Source: Paramarasmius palmivorus
Lineage: Eukaryota; Basidiomycota; Agaricomycetes; Agaricales; Marasmiaceae
Length of the DNA: 64,000 nt
Direction of reading: 5' to 3'
Assembly (NCBI GenBank): GCA_037176845.1
Contig: JAYKXP010000007.1
Location: 496,001-560,000 of the forward strand
Below the pieces are notes generated by a model. The model saw nothing but the letters and a program-made list of their open reading frames with translations, was not told where the DNA came from and made no database searches. The position numbers were made by a program, and so were the translations under genes. Below are positions 15,524 through 26,761 of the stretch, one piece after another (the first letter of the stretch is position 1; each line of letters opens with the position of its first letter).

Positions 15524-17455
15524 TTATATATTGATATTATTCTCAAACCGTCCAAAAATAAGAGCCATTAACCCCGTAACCTCCCTTATACCACCACTAC
15601 CCGAAGACCCAATGAGCCTATCCACCAGCTCACAAGGCAAGCCCACTAATGTATCCTTGCTCCAATTGGCGAGAGGAGGTAACAGTGAAGCTAGCCGTAC
15701 TCTCGTTGGCTCCGCTGTTAAGAACGAGGCATCCTCAGCTGGGGGAGCAAACACACCGGATTCCAGGCTCTCCATGAGGCTACCAACGGCGTCGTCTAGG
15801 CATATGTCTAATACGTGTGCGAAATCGGAAGAAGTGAGTATTGCTCGTGTTTCCTCCAAAAGGGAGGTAAAATGTGTGTCTTCTTGTCGAGGTGGTGGAG
15901 GTGTAGGACTGTTGAGTAGGTAATCCGGTGGAAACGACCTGGATTCGAAAGAATGCGATAGTTGTGAGGATTCTGCCTCGTCGGATGATAACGTCTCCTC
16001 AAAGGGCGGGCTATTACTCCCTGGCTCTGCCCATCCACCTAACCGCAGTGCTCTCTCGACCATCTCTCTGGTCTGAGGTACACAAGCGTCTTCAAACGTC
16101 ACTTTTCTCTCTCGTCCCTCGAAGGTAATCTCCCACTCTACGCGTCTCCGGATGTCTCCTACTAGTCGATGTACGTCTGTGAGCGATAGCCTCGTTTTTA
16201 GCGAGACGGGGTAAAGGACTTCCTCGACCGCGCTCTGCACACGAGCAGATAGGTCCCGAAAGCCTATGTGAAGAAGTTGATATGACAGCGTGAGGTATTT
16301 TGTGGATAGCGAGTCGAACGCGTGATCTGATATCGTCGATATCGAGGGTAGATTCGTATGTTCGAAATCCTGATCTATATCAGGGAATCCTTCAAAAGGA
16401 TTGGTCTGTGAGCCGAAACCTATTGCTCCCTTCACGACGTTGAAGAACATCCCTGTAAAGGACATTTCTCGATTAATCTGTGCTTCGAAATCTTCTCGCA
16501 TTTTCTCCTCTTTTGCCATTTGTAGTACGCCCCGGACATATTTTTCTCTTGCGAGAATGGTGAGTTGGATCGAGGTGAAGAGTGTGAGCAGTGTGACGGC
16601 GTATATTGTCGTTAGGGTTCGGGTAAAGGTCAGGTTTTTGAGTGTTGACCAAAGCTGGGCTTTGGAACGAGATGACGACGAGGATGCTGATGAGGAAGAA
16701 GCGAGTGAGGTTATGGATGACGACAAGTCCGCAATCGCCGGTAGAGGTGGTGGTGGTCGAAGATGTGTGTCTTGCTCGCGGTCTGAAGCATCGCCGACGA
16801 CACTTGCAGATGAACTGGTGCTAGGTTCAGATTCACTGAATGTCCCACTGAGCGTTGTGACGAATGAATTGGATAGTTGGCTACTGCCTTCGGGCGAGTA
16901 ATCTCCGCCATTGCCCGCTTGTCCTGCTTCTACCCAACCCTGTAAACCAGAGGTACTCAGCCCCGTATCAGACCGTGTTTCTAGGTCTATGCTCGAAGCC
17001 AGACTCGACGGTGGTCGTTGAGGTGGTGATTGCTCTGCGGCTCTGCCTCCAGCTCGCATGGTCTGTAATTCTTGTATAACTGCTTCCACGTCCAAATCTC
17101 CTAATATTCCCTGCGATAATTCAGGCAATAACGCCATGACGGTGTATTCGACATCCTCTCTAGACTGGTCGAAACGCCGTTTCAATACATCCTTTGCTAG
17201 ACGTTCCTGTTCGAGCCGGTCCTTGACTTCCTCGAGACGAGCTTTAACGTATGTTCGGAGAACGTATACGGTTGCGGCGGCAGTAGCTGTAGTAGTAAGG
17301 GTAGAACGGTGGTCGTGGATTGCCTTCTTCAATGAGGATATCATGTCCGAAGAAGGATATCGAGTCCGACCAAAGAAATGTGTTTTTTTTCTTGAGCCTG
17401 CCGCTGGAGGCGTGTGGGGTTCGGTTGCAATGCTCGCCGGCAGCCGATCATTCAA
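15524..17455 (-). CDS. PEX3: Peroxin-3 (peroxisomal membrane biogenesis factor)
   Basis: Peroxisomal membrane anchor that docks PEX19 and inserts peroxisomal membrane proteins. A single long exon encodes 643 residues. The classical N-terminus starts at Met38 (ATG 17342-17344): MISSLKKAIHDHRS, a short membrane segment (TLTTTATAAATVYVLRTYV), then KARLEEVKDRLEQERLAKD and LKRRFDQSREDVEYTVMALLP. These are hallmark PEX3 sequences. The remainder includes a second hydrophobic segment (TTIYAVTLLTLFTSIQLTIL), a Ser-rich insert at about residues 195-265, and C-terminal helices. Starting at the first in-frame ATG (17455) adds 37 residues rich in basic residues and Pro ahead of the expected start. That extension is unusual for PEX3, so the true start may be 17344. 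It is divergently transcribed from RDS3. Confidence 0.93.
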   Translation of the reverse strand: MNDRLPASIATEPHTPPAAGSRKKTHFFGRTRYPSSDMISSLKKAIHDHRSTLTTTATAAATVYVLRTYVKARLEEVKDRLEQERLAKDVLKRRFDQSREDVEYTVMALLPELSQGILGDLDVEAVIQELQTMRAGGRAAEQSPPQRPPSSLASSIDLETRSDTGLSTSGLQGWVEAGQAGNGGDYSPEGSSQLSNSFVTTLSGTFSESEPSTSSSASVVGDASDREQDTHLRPPPPLPAIADLSSSITSLASSSSASSSSSRSKAQLWSTLKNLTFTRTLTTIYAVTLLTLFTSIQLTILAREKYVRGVLQMAKEEKMREDFEAQINREMSFTGMFFNVVKGAIGFGSQTNPFEGFPDIDQDFEHTNLPSISTISDHAFDSLSTKYLTLSYQLLHIGFRDLSARVQSAVEEVLYPVSLKTRLSLTDVHRLVGDIRRRVEWEITFEGRERKVTFEDACVPQTREMVERALRLGGWAEPGSNSPPFEETLSSDEAESSQLSHSFESRSFPPDYLLNSPTPPPPRQEDTHFTSLLEETRAILTSSDFAHVLDICLDDAVGSLMESLESGVFAPPAEDASFLTAEPTRVRLASLLPPLANWSKDTLVGLPCELVDRLIGSSGSGGIREVTGLMALIFGRFENNINI

Positions 17456-17853
17456 TCCTTCATCTCCTCAAAAGCATCTGATTTTTTGTAGAACTGCTCG
17501 GAATCGACGAATCTACACTATGGAATAATAGATACAGTCGTCTATTATTATATTTGGGTAGCGTCCTGAAGATTTTTTAGACCTCTTCTACTGCCCCGGG
17601 CCGAGGTTGACGAAGTTGACGAAGATGACAGAGGAGACGACTGTCCACCTTATCTCCAGCACTTTGATACTGAAACGAAAATAGGGGATCCAACTCATGC
17701 TAGGCTATGGATGAAAAGGCTCCAGAATAACTCTGAATAAATCCCCGTTCGAAAAAAGACAGAAGAGCTGGAAGCTTTGAAAGTCGAAAGTAATTACCAT
17801 ATCTGCGAGTCAGACCCTAACCCTAACCTCAACTTTCTTTCACCTTCTCCACC
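17345..17853. promoter_or_regulatory. Divergent promoter region, PEX3 and RDS3
   Basis: About 400-510 bases, depending on the PEX3 start, between the two divergent genes. It must contain both promoters. No TATA box is obvious. A telomere-like motif lies close to the RDS3 start. Confidence 0.55.
17815..17828 (+). promoter_or_regulatory. Telomere-repeat-like motif (telobox-like)
   Basis: CCCTAACCCTAACC, two full units and part of a third of the TTAGGG-type repeat (reverse strand). It lies 25 bases upstream of the RDS3 ATG. Such boxes can bind Myb/TRF-like factors at housekeeping promoters; binding here is inference. Confidence 0.4.
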
Positions 17854-18460
17854 ATGTCCAAGCACCACCCAGGTACATTGCTTCGATTCCCAGTTTATAG
17901 CCGCACTAACGCTATTGTTTTTAGATTTGATTATGTGTAGGCGACAGCCCGGCATTGGTACGTTTCCCAATCCACCCTCTCGAACTCGAAATTCACCTCG
18001 ACCTCATTCCAGCAATCGGCCGTCTCTGCGAAAAATGTGACGGTAAATGGTGTGTATCAGCTAGTCCTCGCTCCGGAATTGTGACTGACGTGGATACTTC
18101 AAAGCCCCGTCTGCGATTCATACGTCCGCCCAGAAACACTGGTACGAATCTGCGATGAATGTAATTTCGGTACTTACGGTGGACGGTGCATCATTTGTGG
18201 TTCGCCTGGTGTGTTTTAGCGTTCTTTCATTCGTATCGTCTTTGGCTGATCTCATGTTCTCTTACAAGGTATATCTGATGCCTACTACTGTGCGGAGTGT
18301 ACAAGACTTGAGAAGGATAGAGATGGATGTCCGAAGATCGTTAACCTGGGTGCTAGTAGGACTGATTTGTTCTACGAACGGCGGCGGCTGGGTGAGCGTC
18401 TTATGTTTGGTGCTCTCAGAATAACTAACTAGTGCGTGCTTAGGTTTCAAAAAGGGCTAG
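17854..18460 (+). CDS. RDS3: Pre-mRNA splicing factor RDS3/PHF5A (SF3b subunit)
   Basis: Small zinc-knuckle subunit of SF3b in the U2 snRNP, which helps recognise the intron branch point. Five introns interrupt a frame of about 110 codons. Exon 1 is 17854-17872 (MSKHHP plus one base). The rest joins to [98 protein letters not shown] and LGFKKG-stop at 18460. All the CxxC pairs of the PHF5A trefoil zinc knot are present. The protein is among the most conserved in eukaryotes, and the match is essentially full length. Because every exon is short, simple ORF calling misses this gene. It is convergent with the PKS gene downstream. Confidence 0.97.
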
Positions 18461-18775
18461 TCACGTTCTTTGTACATCTCATTACCAGCTTTCCTATTCA
18501 GTTTGTATACTGCTAACATTGATATCCTAGAAGTGCACGAATTACCCACCGACTTTCTATGCTTTCCTTCTTACCTATGTGATCCCTCAATACACCCTAT
18601 TGCGTGAAAACATTGACCCCTCGTGGTACAAAATATTCGTAATTTTAGCCCATCGAGCAGCCATCGAGGATAAATGAAGGATCACTCAAAGACCACTGCG
18701 TGGCACAGCGACAATGCATTTGCATAACTGGTCTTGAATACATACTTGATTACCTGTTCTTGTATCTAACGGTCC
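18461..18775. other. Convergent 3' intergenic region
   Basis: About 315 bases between the ends of RDS3 (plus) and the PKS gene (minus). They must hold both 3' UTRs. No further feature is seen. Confidence 0.6.
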
Positions 18776-21700
18776 TTACAGAAACTCCATCTGCTTCCAA
18801 TACTTCAACCAGGCCTTCACATGGGAGACGCCGAGTTGTGGTACGTCCGGACTACTCAGTGTTGTTGAAGCCGAGATCCCTTTCTTGGACGCTACCACTG
18901 GGAGCATTCCAAGACTTTCGGAAGTTGCCTGTGGCCCTACATTCCGCATACGTAAACGATAGAAATCCAGGAGTGCTAGTGCGGGTATTTTCTGCGAGTA
19001 CAAGGGGTTGGAAGAGGCGTTCAAGTGCTCCAAACGAGTCAGCCACTCCTCAACGGGTACTAGGGGGAGCTGGAGGTCTTCAGCGATTGGTGTTAGCAAA
19101 GAGTTCCACGTCACAGGGCGAGGGTGGACGATGTGGATCGTCTCATTCATTGTGCCGCGTGCTTCGATGATAGCTGTGGCTGCGAGATCAACGGGAATCC
19201 AAGATACGCTCTGGGAGGAAGTTAGCGTCAAAGGCCAATCAAAGAGGTCCATCCACATACGCCGTCACCCTCGGGTAGACATCCAACATGCTTTCCTGAT
19301 GCTACTAACGACGGGAACCAGTGTGAGGTGTCCCATACTCCTTCATGACTACCGGTAATCAGTCCTACACGGATGACATTGGCTCGCAACTTCATGGCAC
19401 CCGCCGAAATCTGCACTAGTCGTTCAGCTATCCATTTAGACTGAACGTACCCGCCAGGCAATTTATCCTCCTCGGGCTTGATAATGGGTGCCTCCGGGAA
19501 GCCATCTGAAGGATTGTTGCTAGTAACTGCAACAAGTTAAATAAACTTGTGGGATACGCATGCCAAGATAGCACCAACCAATGTATAAGCCGACCGTGCT
19601 CACGAAAGAGAGAGAACTATTCGAGAAGGCGCAGAAGCGAATCAAGTTTGTTGTACCAATAATCAAGTCCTCGAACTTGGAAAGTGGTGCACCAAAATTC
19701 ACTTTCCATGCAACGTGAATGACGTGCGTCACTCTGGCCAATAACTGTTGCTAAATATTAGCTTTATGGAGGCCTGAATGAGAGGGCGTGACTGACCTCA
19801 CTGTAAACCATTTCTTCAAGTCCAAACCTAGCCTGCGATAAGTCCCCTTCGAGTACCGTCAATTTTGAGGAATTTTGAGATGTGGCTAATATGCTCTGTG
19901 AACGGAGGGCTTGGATTTGGCGATTCATGGGCGTCTCATCGGCGCAGCCCCGGTTCAGCGCATAGACATGTGAGACATTATCACTGGAGAGAAGTTGCGA
20001 GAGGATGTTACATCCAAGTGCTCCTGCAGAGAGTGAGTAATCGCCCGCTAATCATAGGGATCTATGGGCATATGGACACACCTGTGGTACCTGTGACCAG
20101 CACGATCTCTGCTGCGAGGGTCTTCGATGACACAACTGTAGGAGCATCAACAAGGTCAGATAGCCTGGCAAGCTGACCCTCCAGAATAGTGGACAGCTCA
20201 TCCGCTGCCGACCGTTTTTCAAGTGTCTGCACTTCGACAGATACAGAAACCATCGAGGATAGACTTGAATCGTCCAACCTTTGGAAAATGTCCCTCAACG
20301 AGCAATCAGCCAGGAGTTGAATCTGAGTAATATCAACCATTCTGCGTAACAGAAAAGAGACCCGCGAAGCGGTGGTGGAGTCGATTCCATAGGCAGTCAG
20401 GGGTATGTTGTCGTCAAGGTCGGATGAAGGTATGTTCAAAGTCCGTTGGATGATTTCACGGATTGCTTGCCTGTGGTCGACGTCAACGGAGATGTCAGTA
20501 TCTTCATCTCCGACTGCAGTGGCTAGATGTCGAGCAAGTTGCGGCACTCCATGTGTTTGTGCCAGTGTGTCCCAATCCAAATCAAGGACGTATCTTGGCA
20601 CCCTTTGCCCTTGAAATAGGAGTTTCATGGCATCATCGAGCCAACGAACCATATCTGGAATTTATGCATGAATGCAGCTACATGTCGAAGTCATGAAAAG
20701 AATTACCTTCACCAGAAATTGACCATGGTATTTTGGTATGCAAAACGCGATTTCGCTCTCCTGCACCAGTTCCCAGCATCAGAGAAGAATCTAAGATACC
20801 TGGACATATAAAAGAGAATGCATTGGGAATAGCAGCAATCGCTTCTTCCAAAGCAGTATTGGCGCTGTATATAGAATTAGTTCAGATTTTTGTAGAATAG
20901 ACATTGTCGCTTACGCTGCGTAGTTGGATTGACCGCCAAACCCTATCGTTCCTGAAACGGATGAAAATGCGACTAAGAAATCCAGTGTTGAAACATCTAT
21001 GGTTTCCAGAAGCATATCCAAAACGCCAAGTTTTGCTGCACGGGATCGCGCAAAAGATTCCTCCGTGATGTTTAAGAAGCTACCATCGTCCAAAAATGCG
21101 GTCAAAATGAAACATCCCGCCAAAGGATGCGAGAAAGACTGCATGAGAACCGTCGTAGCATATTTTGACAGACTGTCGACTGCCGCATACTGGAGATCGA
21201 AGTCCTCGAAGGAATTCAAATAAGTGGCCAACCTTCGTAAAAGTTTGTTCGGGGAATGGTTTACAGCCTTATATCCAGTACGAGATGTCAAAACGACATG
21301 CCGAGCGCCATGCTACGAATATAGGTGTATGTCAACAGTCGCAATTTATTCAGCTAGAGCTCACTTACCTCATACAAATAGAGCGCAATCTGAAGCCCAA
21401 GACTTCCAATGCCACCAAGAATGAGATACGTGCGATTCGGGTGATACTGCCTTTGTGAAACGGAATTAGGCTGCTGTGGACTCATTCCACTCTGACCATT
21501 AACAGGGTAAATTGTTCGGGTCAACGTAGGATCGCTTTTGAGACACATGATGACAAATTGTAGGGCTTCCCGCACAAGGAATGGATCGCTGATGATGAGG
21601 CCTTTTAGGCTTCCAGGATGATAGAGTTTGCCTCGACCGCTACTCCTCAACAAAGACTCGAGAATCTGTATGTGAGGTTTCTCCTCGTAGTTCGTGATGA

Positions 21701-24700
21701 TCACATCGAACGTCTCGATACCAAGCTGGGAGAGCTCAGACAGTTGAATATCTTCCCCTACTTCAGAGAACGTCACACGATGGTGCGCAAGGAATGTTTT
21801 CATAGGTGAGCTCGGTGATGTGTCCGCATGTGTGATCAAAACCTTCAGAGAACGGAAAAGGTCCAGTGACCGAAAGGTACTTGTTCCCAATGCAAGAACA
21901 ACGTTGACCATGGGTATGATTCGAGGCAGATGAGCGACCGCTTCAGCGTCTTCTGGACAAAGTTGCACAAGCTGATGTGGAGGAATTGTACTAGTATATT
22001 CCGGAGTTGACGATTCCGTTGTGAACCCGATAACGAAAGCGTCTTCTGTAGAGTCGCTAATGGTATTTCCGTAGAAGAACGAAATACCGTTGCAGGTCCA
22101 CTTCTGTTGCACGTGAATGGATGGATTTCCAGGATAGGTCATCAGGCCGTCGACGTCATATTTTGGGGGAGTGATTGGTCGTGCTACATCTTCCAATCTC
22201 TGGACGAGATACTCGCCCGAGTCAGAAACCATTATTTCGGGCTCCTCTGAAAGTGAACTGGGCAGGTTTCTGAGGTGCAGGAGCCGTTTTTGTTCTGAAT
22301 AACTAGGCGGAAAGAGGACTAGGCGAATGTTCCATGCGAGATACTCGCGTCTAATCGCACGTAACAAGCCCAGCCCAGCGCCGCCGTCAACCCCGGAAGC
22401 AGTCAAAACCCAAATGTCTAAGGATTTCGAGGGCGGAAGGCCTCTAAACAGCAATTGTAGGTCACTTTCATGACCCACACGATAATGAAAGACGACGCTT
22501 TCATCTTTGAGGAATTGCGTTGGCGCGTCTTTCTGCCGCAGGGGCTTCCAAACGACGTCAAATGCGCGTGAGAGAGTGGGAGGAGGTGTCATTCGGTGTT
22601 TGGCTAATCTGAAACCTTTCATAACGCAGAATGGTACCCCGGTACTATCGATTAAGGAGATGTCATGTAATACCCAGTCTGTCCAATGCATGCATAAGGA
22701 TAACAGAATTCGTCAGCCATGTATAAAGACGCACCGGGGTTCCACTCAGTAACTTGAATATGCGAGTAGAAGAAACGAGGACAGGCATTCTGTTGCAAGA
22801 GCCGAACGAGTTGCACTCCGGCCGGAAGATAATAGACATATGGGTTATATTCTCCTTGAAATGGCTTGTAAGATGCTGCTTGGAAGCACGCATCTACTAC
22901 AGCAGGATGAAGCACGTAATCATCGTCCCTTGAAGAAACAAACCATGAATCACGTTATTCAAGAGCCTATTCCTCGGGAACATGAAACTCACTTGCGTAG
23001 ATCATCGTCTAATCCGTCGACGGAGACCAAAGCTTCATTGTCTCCGTACATCATGTTGATTATCCGTCGGAACCGTGGTCCCATTCCAGATCTGTCTGGA
23101 GAGTCATGCAAGCCTAACTATCCATCGGTATCTGGCTTCTTGAAATACTCTATGAGACTTACCGTCACTCGCTAAGTTTGTGCAACGCTGACGAATAGCA
23201 GTAATGTTCAGCGGGTCATTCGGCGTTGGGGACTCAAACGACAGGTAGCCATCAGCATGCAGCCTCTCGACCTGTTTGAGAAGCGTCGAACAACGTTAAT
23301 AAGAATAGCTTGTGGTTAGCCAAATAATCGCACCGTAGACTTATTATGACCATTCCCAGATGACGAAGTAGACAATACTTTCCAATAAGCACCGTCCAAG
23401 ACAACTTGCACGGATATAGGGTTTTCGGAGGGTAAAGAAAGGATAGAACGCATCTCCACATTCATCAAAGTGGTTGCGCCAAACTCCAGAGCCTGTGGGG
23501 GATCAAAATTATGTTATAGGACGTATAGGGTTATTCGCTCACCATCTCGAGAAAACCCGCAGCTGCCATGATCGGTTCTCCAAGAATAATATGCTCCGCG
23601 AGAACTGGGTGGGTATCCTTGCTAAGTTTCAGATATCTGTGATTGAGAGGTCCATTGCGAGCCGCAAATTGCTTTGCAACACCAAGGGTGTCGGGATATA
23701 GAGGGAATGCTCGCTTCACGAAGGGATAAGCAGGTAAAATGTGACGCGCATCTAGATTTGTAGCGCCATTGAGCGCTACGAAGTCGACGCAGTTGTGACC
23801 GTTAGTCGTCAGCTGGCCACACAACTCGAGAATGTTGACATATTCCGTTGAGGACTGGCTAGACTTGGGACGTCGTACAGAAGAGAGGACGACAGAAGAG
23901 TGCCCAGCCATTGCCCACGTATACGAACCCAGGACTGGATGGGGAGAAATTTCAATAAAAGTGGCGGCCCCGGCATTTGAGAGTGACTCCATCGCTCGGG
24001 TAAACTGCACTTGACCGCGAGTGTTCTGCCAAAAGTACTCGGCGGTGAACGAGGCATCAAACTCTTCCCCAGTAAAGGTGGAATAAGTCTTCACGAGGGG
24101 CTCATGAGGGCCTGGATAACGCCGGAATAAATCCTCCAACCGATGAGTATACTCTTCTCGACAAGCCTCCATCATTGAACAGTGAATTGGCACTTGTGTT
24201 CGAATGATACGACCAAGAATTCCGTGCTCCTTTGCTTTTTCAACTACGCGTTCAATAGCACATCGATGGCCAGAAATCGCGGTGTCCGTCGGAGAGTTGT
24301 TGCATGCAATTTCCACCACTTCATTGGGGTCCTGAGGCAAGGAGAGTTGGATGAGTTCTTCGGTCTTCTCCCTGCTACACGACAACGCAGCCATGGTACC
24401 ACCTAGAGCTTCAACCGAAGTGAACGCTTGGCCTCGAATAATCGATAATTCAACGGCCATCGCCTTGGGAGCCCCACCACATGCGTGTAGAACTGCCGTT
24501 TCGCCTGCAGAGTGTCCCATTACGATATCGGGGCGTATTCCTAGCGAAAGGAGTAGATCATAGAGCGCGAGCTGGAAAACGGTGATGGATGGAAGGATCA
24601 ATGCGATTGGCCATGTTTCAGGTGTTCTCGCGGTACCAGTGAACAGACCATAATCAGCGATTAGCGACTTCCCGGTGGCGCGTTTATGAACCTCGTCCAT

Positions 24701-26761
24701 CTCATCGACGCTCAGGCGGAATACAGGGAAAGTGTGATACAGTTCTCGACCCACTGTATGATTTCATATATCAGAAGAGACAGGGAAAATTCAATAAGAC
24801 TTACTGTCTTTGTATTGTGGTCCCTGTCCAGAGAACAAGAACACAATAGGACGAGCTGTTCTAGAACAGAGGACAGGTGTCTGGAAATTGATCTTGGGCT
24901 GTGGCCCGGGTGAAGCAATACCGAATGTTCTCCAGGTCATTTGCTTCGCCCTTCGACCGAGAACAGTGGCCAACGAGACCCTGTCGCAAGATGGATCTGA
25001 AAGCGCTCGAACCGTTTGCTCGGTTATTGCTGATACTGTTCGAGGAGATAGCCCGCTAGCCATGATAAGGACAGGAGCTTGAGACGTAGATTGTACATCC
25101 AGGGTTGTTTGTTTTGCCAACTTCGGCGGGCCTTCGAGGACGACATGCCCATTGGCACCGCCGATGCCTGAACTGGCGATTGATATTAACAGAGGTCGAT
25201 CATCATGCGTGCGCAGGACATGTGGTTCTGTGGGGACATGGAGACGATATTCTTTCCAGCGTATCTCTGGATTCGGCGTGTTAAGGTTGACGTTGGGAGG
25301 TATGACCTGATGTTGAAAGATGTGTAAGACTTTCGCCAGTGATGCAAGTAACGATGCGATCTCAGTGTGTCTATGACTGGACTAAGTGTTCGGCACGCAT
25401 CAAAAGCGGAAAATGACAAACCCGATATTTCCCTTTACGCTCCCTACGATAACTTCAGTATCGCGTCTGAACTGCTCACCAGCCCAGTTTGCTTCTGTAG
25501 GGTCCCCTTTCGCTGTGCCAGTGGCGTGCAATTCGACGTAATCGACATCTTTGAGGTCCTTCTTCGCTCGTCGGTATGCTTCAATCATAGCGTCACGCTG
25601 ACGCTCAGCAACCGGTGCCCCGGGAGGGGCACCTTGACCCGAGTTATTGATTACTGTGGATAAAATCTACGAGATGTCATTGTAAGCTTTGAAAAACAGA
25701 TGATGAGATACAAACAGTTCCATAAATATGATCTCCGTGTTCGAGCGCAGCTTCTAGTGGTTTGATAACTATAGCGATGCAGGCTTCACCCCGCCCAAAC
25801 CTAAAATAGCTTGACTAAGTCGGGACACAAAGACGTAGTAGAGAAAATTCTACCCATCAGCGGATGCATCAAATGGCTTGCATCTACCGTCGCCTGATAT
25901 TATGCCACCCTGGCTGTATTGAAACCAGTCTATGAAACTATTCGCAATCATCAATACCGTCGAATTGATTCTTGTGATACACTAGCATACCGATGATTGA
26001 GTTGACACCCACTCACGACTGCAGCCTCACAATCTTCATTAAGAATTGCTGAGACTGCCAAGTGTAGTGCAGTGATCGTTGAGCTGCACGCCGTATCCGT
26101 AGGCAGGGAGGGGCCTAATAGGTCGAGGTGATATGAGACCCTGTTGGCAACCATCGAAGGGAAGCCTGCGAAAGATGCAGTGACATATTCATCCTGCTCG
26201 AACAGGAGCTTATAAGAACAATGTAAGCCTGAGTGAGGATACGTACGGGCTCGGACACGCTCGAAAGGTCGAAAGCATTCCCAGATGTGTAGCATCCTAC
26301 GTTCCTGCCTCGAAAATCAACGCCTGAGTCCAGCAACGCTAGGAAACACGTCTCTATCAATTTGCGTGTCACCGGTGCCATGAGGGAGGCATCATTCTGC
26401 GAAATTCCGAACTCGAGATTGTCAAACTTGTCGATGTCTTTGAGAAATGATCCTTGCTTGACATGAATGCGCCCTCTCCCACTGCCCTTCCATCTTCAAT
26501 AAAATCAGTTCTGTTGGACTGAGGATAGAATGAAAAAGATGATTACGCCTCAATATTCAGACGATTCGGGGGAATGTCCTGATATGCTTGTCCGCGAGCT
26601 TGAAGAAAACCAAAAAATTCTTCATAGGTAAGGTTCTTGTCGCTGTATGTGCCGCTAGGTAGGTCGCAAGCAATACCAACCTGAAAAGCAGTGTCAGTGT
26701 CAAATTCGCTCTTGACTGCAGAGAATAGGTGACATACAATTGCTATCTTCTTGAGTGACAT
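18776..26761 (-). CDS. Reducing polyketide synthase, KS-AT-DH-(psiER)-KR-ACP-R
   Basis: Large iterative type I polyketide synthase on the minus strand, about 2,400 residues in many exons. Start ATG 26759-26761: MSLKKIAI joined by an intron to VGIACDLPSG. KS (about 26.76-25.15 kb) has DTACSSTITALH (catalytic Cys), ELHATGTAKGDP and VKGNIGHTE (catalytic His residues). AT (about 24.85-23.8 kb) has LFSGQGPQYKD and GHSAGETA (catalytic Ser). DH (about 23.7-22.65 kb) has HPVLAEHI and HPAVVDACFQ. A central block (about 22.6-21.5 kb) looks like a degenerate structural/ER region without a glycine-rich NADPH loop. KR (about 21.5-20.7 kb) has LILGGIGSLG and SSVSGTIGFGGQSNYAA. ACP (about 20.55-20.3 kb) has YGIDSTTASR with the phosphopantetheine Ser. 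A terminal reductase (about 20.2-18.78 kb) has a TGTTG-type Rossmann start and GYVQSKWIAERL (YxxxK). Methyltransferase and thioesterase domains were not seen. Reductive release as an aldehyde or alcohol is inferred; the product is unknown. Confidence 0.92.

Noticed and set aside
16401..16901. Plus-strand frame of 166 codons
   Set aside because: It lies wholly antisense to the PEX3 exon, whose protein is clearly recognisable; the plus-strand translation matches no family.
20405..20696. Plus-strand frames opposite the PKS ACP region
   Set aside because: They are antisense to the ACP and its flanks, which carry the phosphopantetheine motif; no independent evidence.
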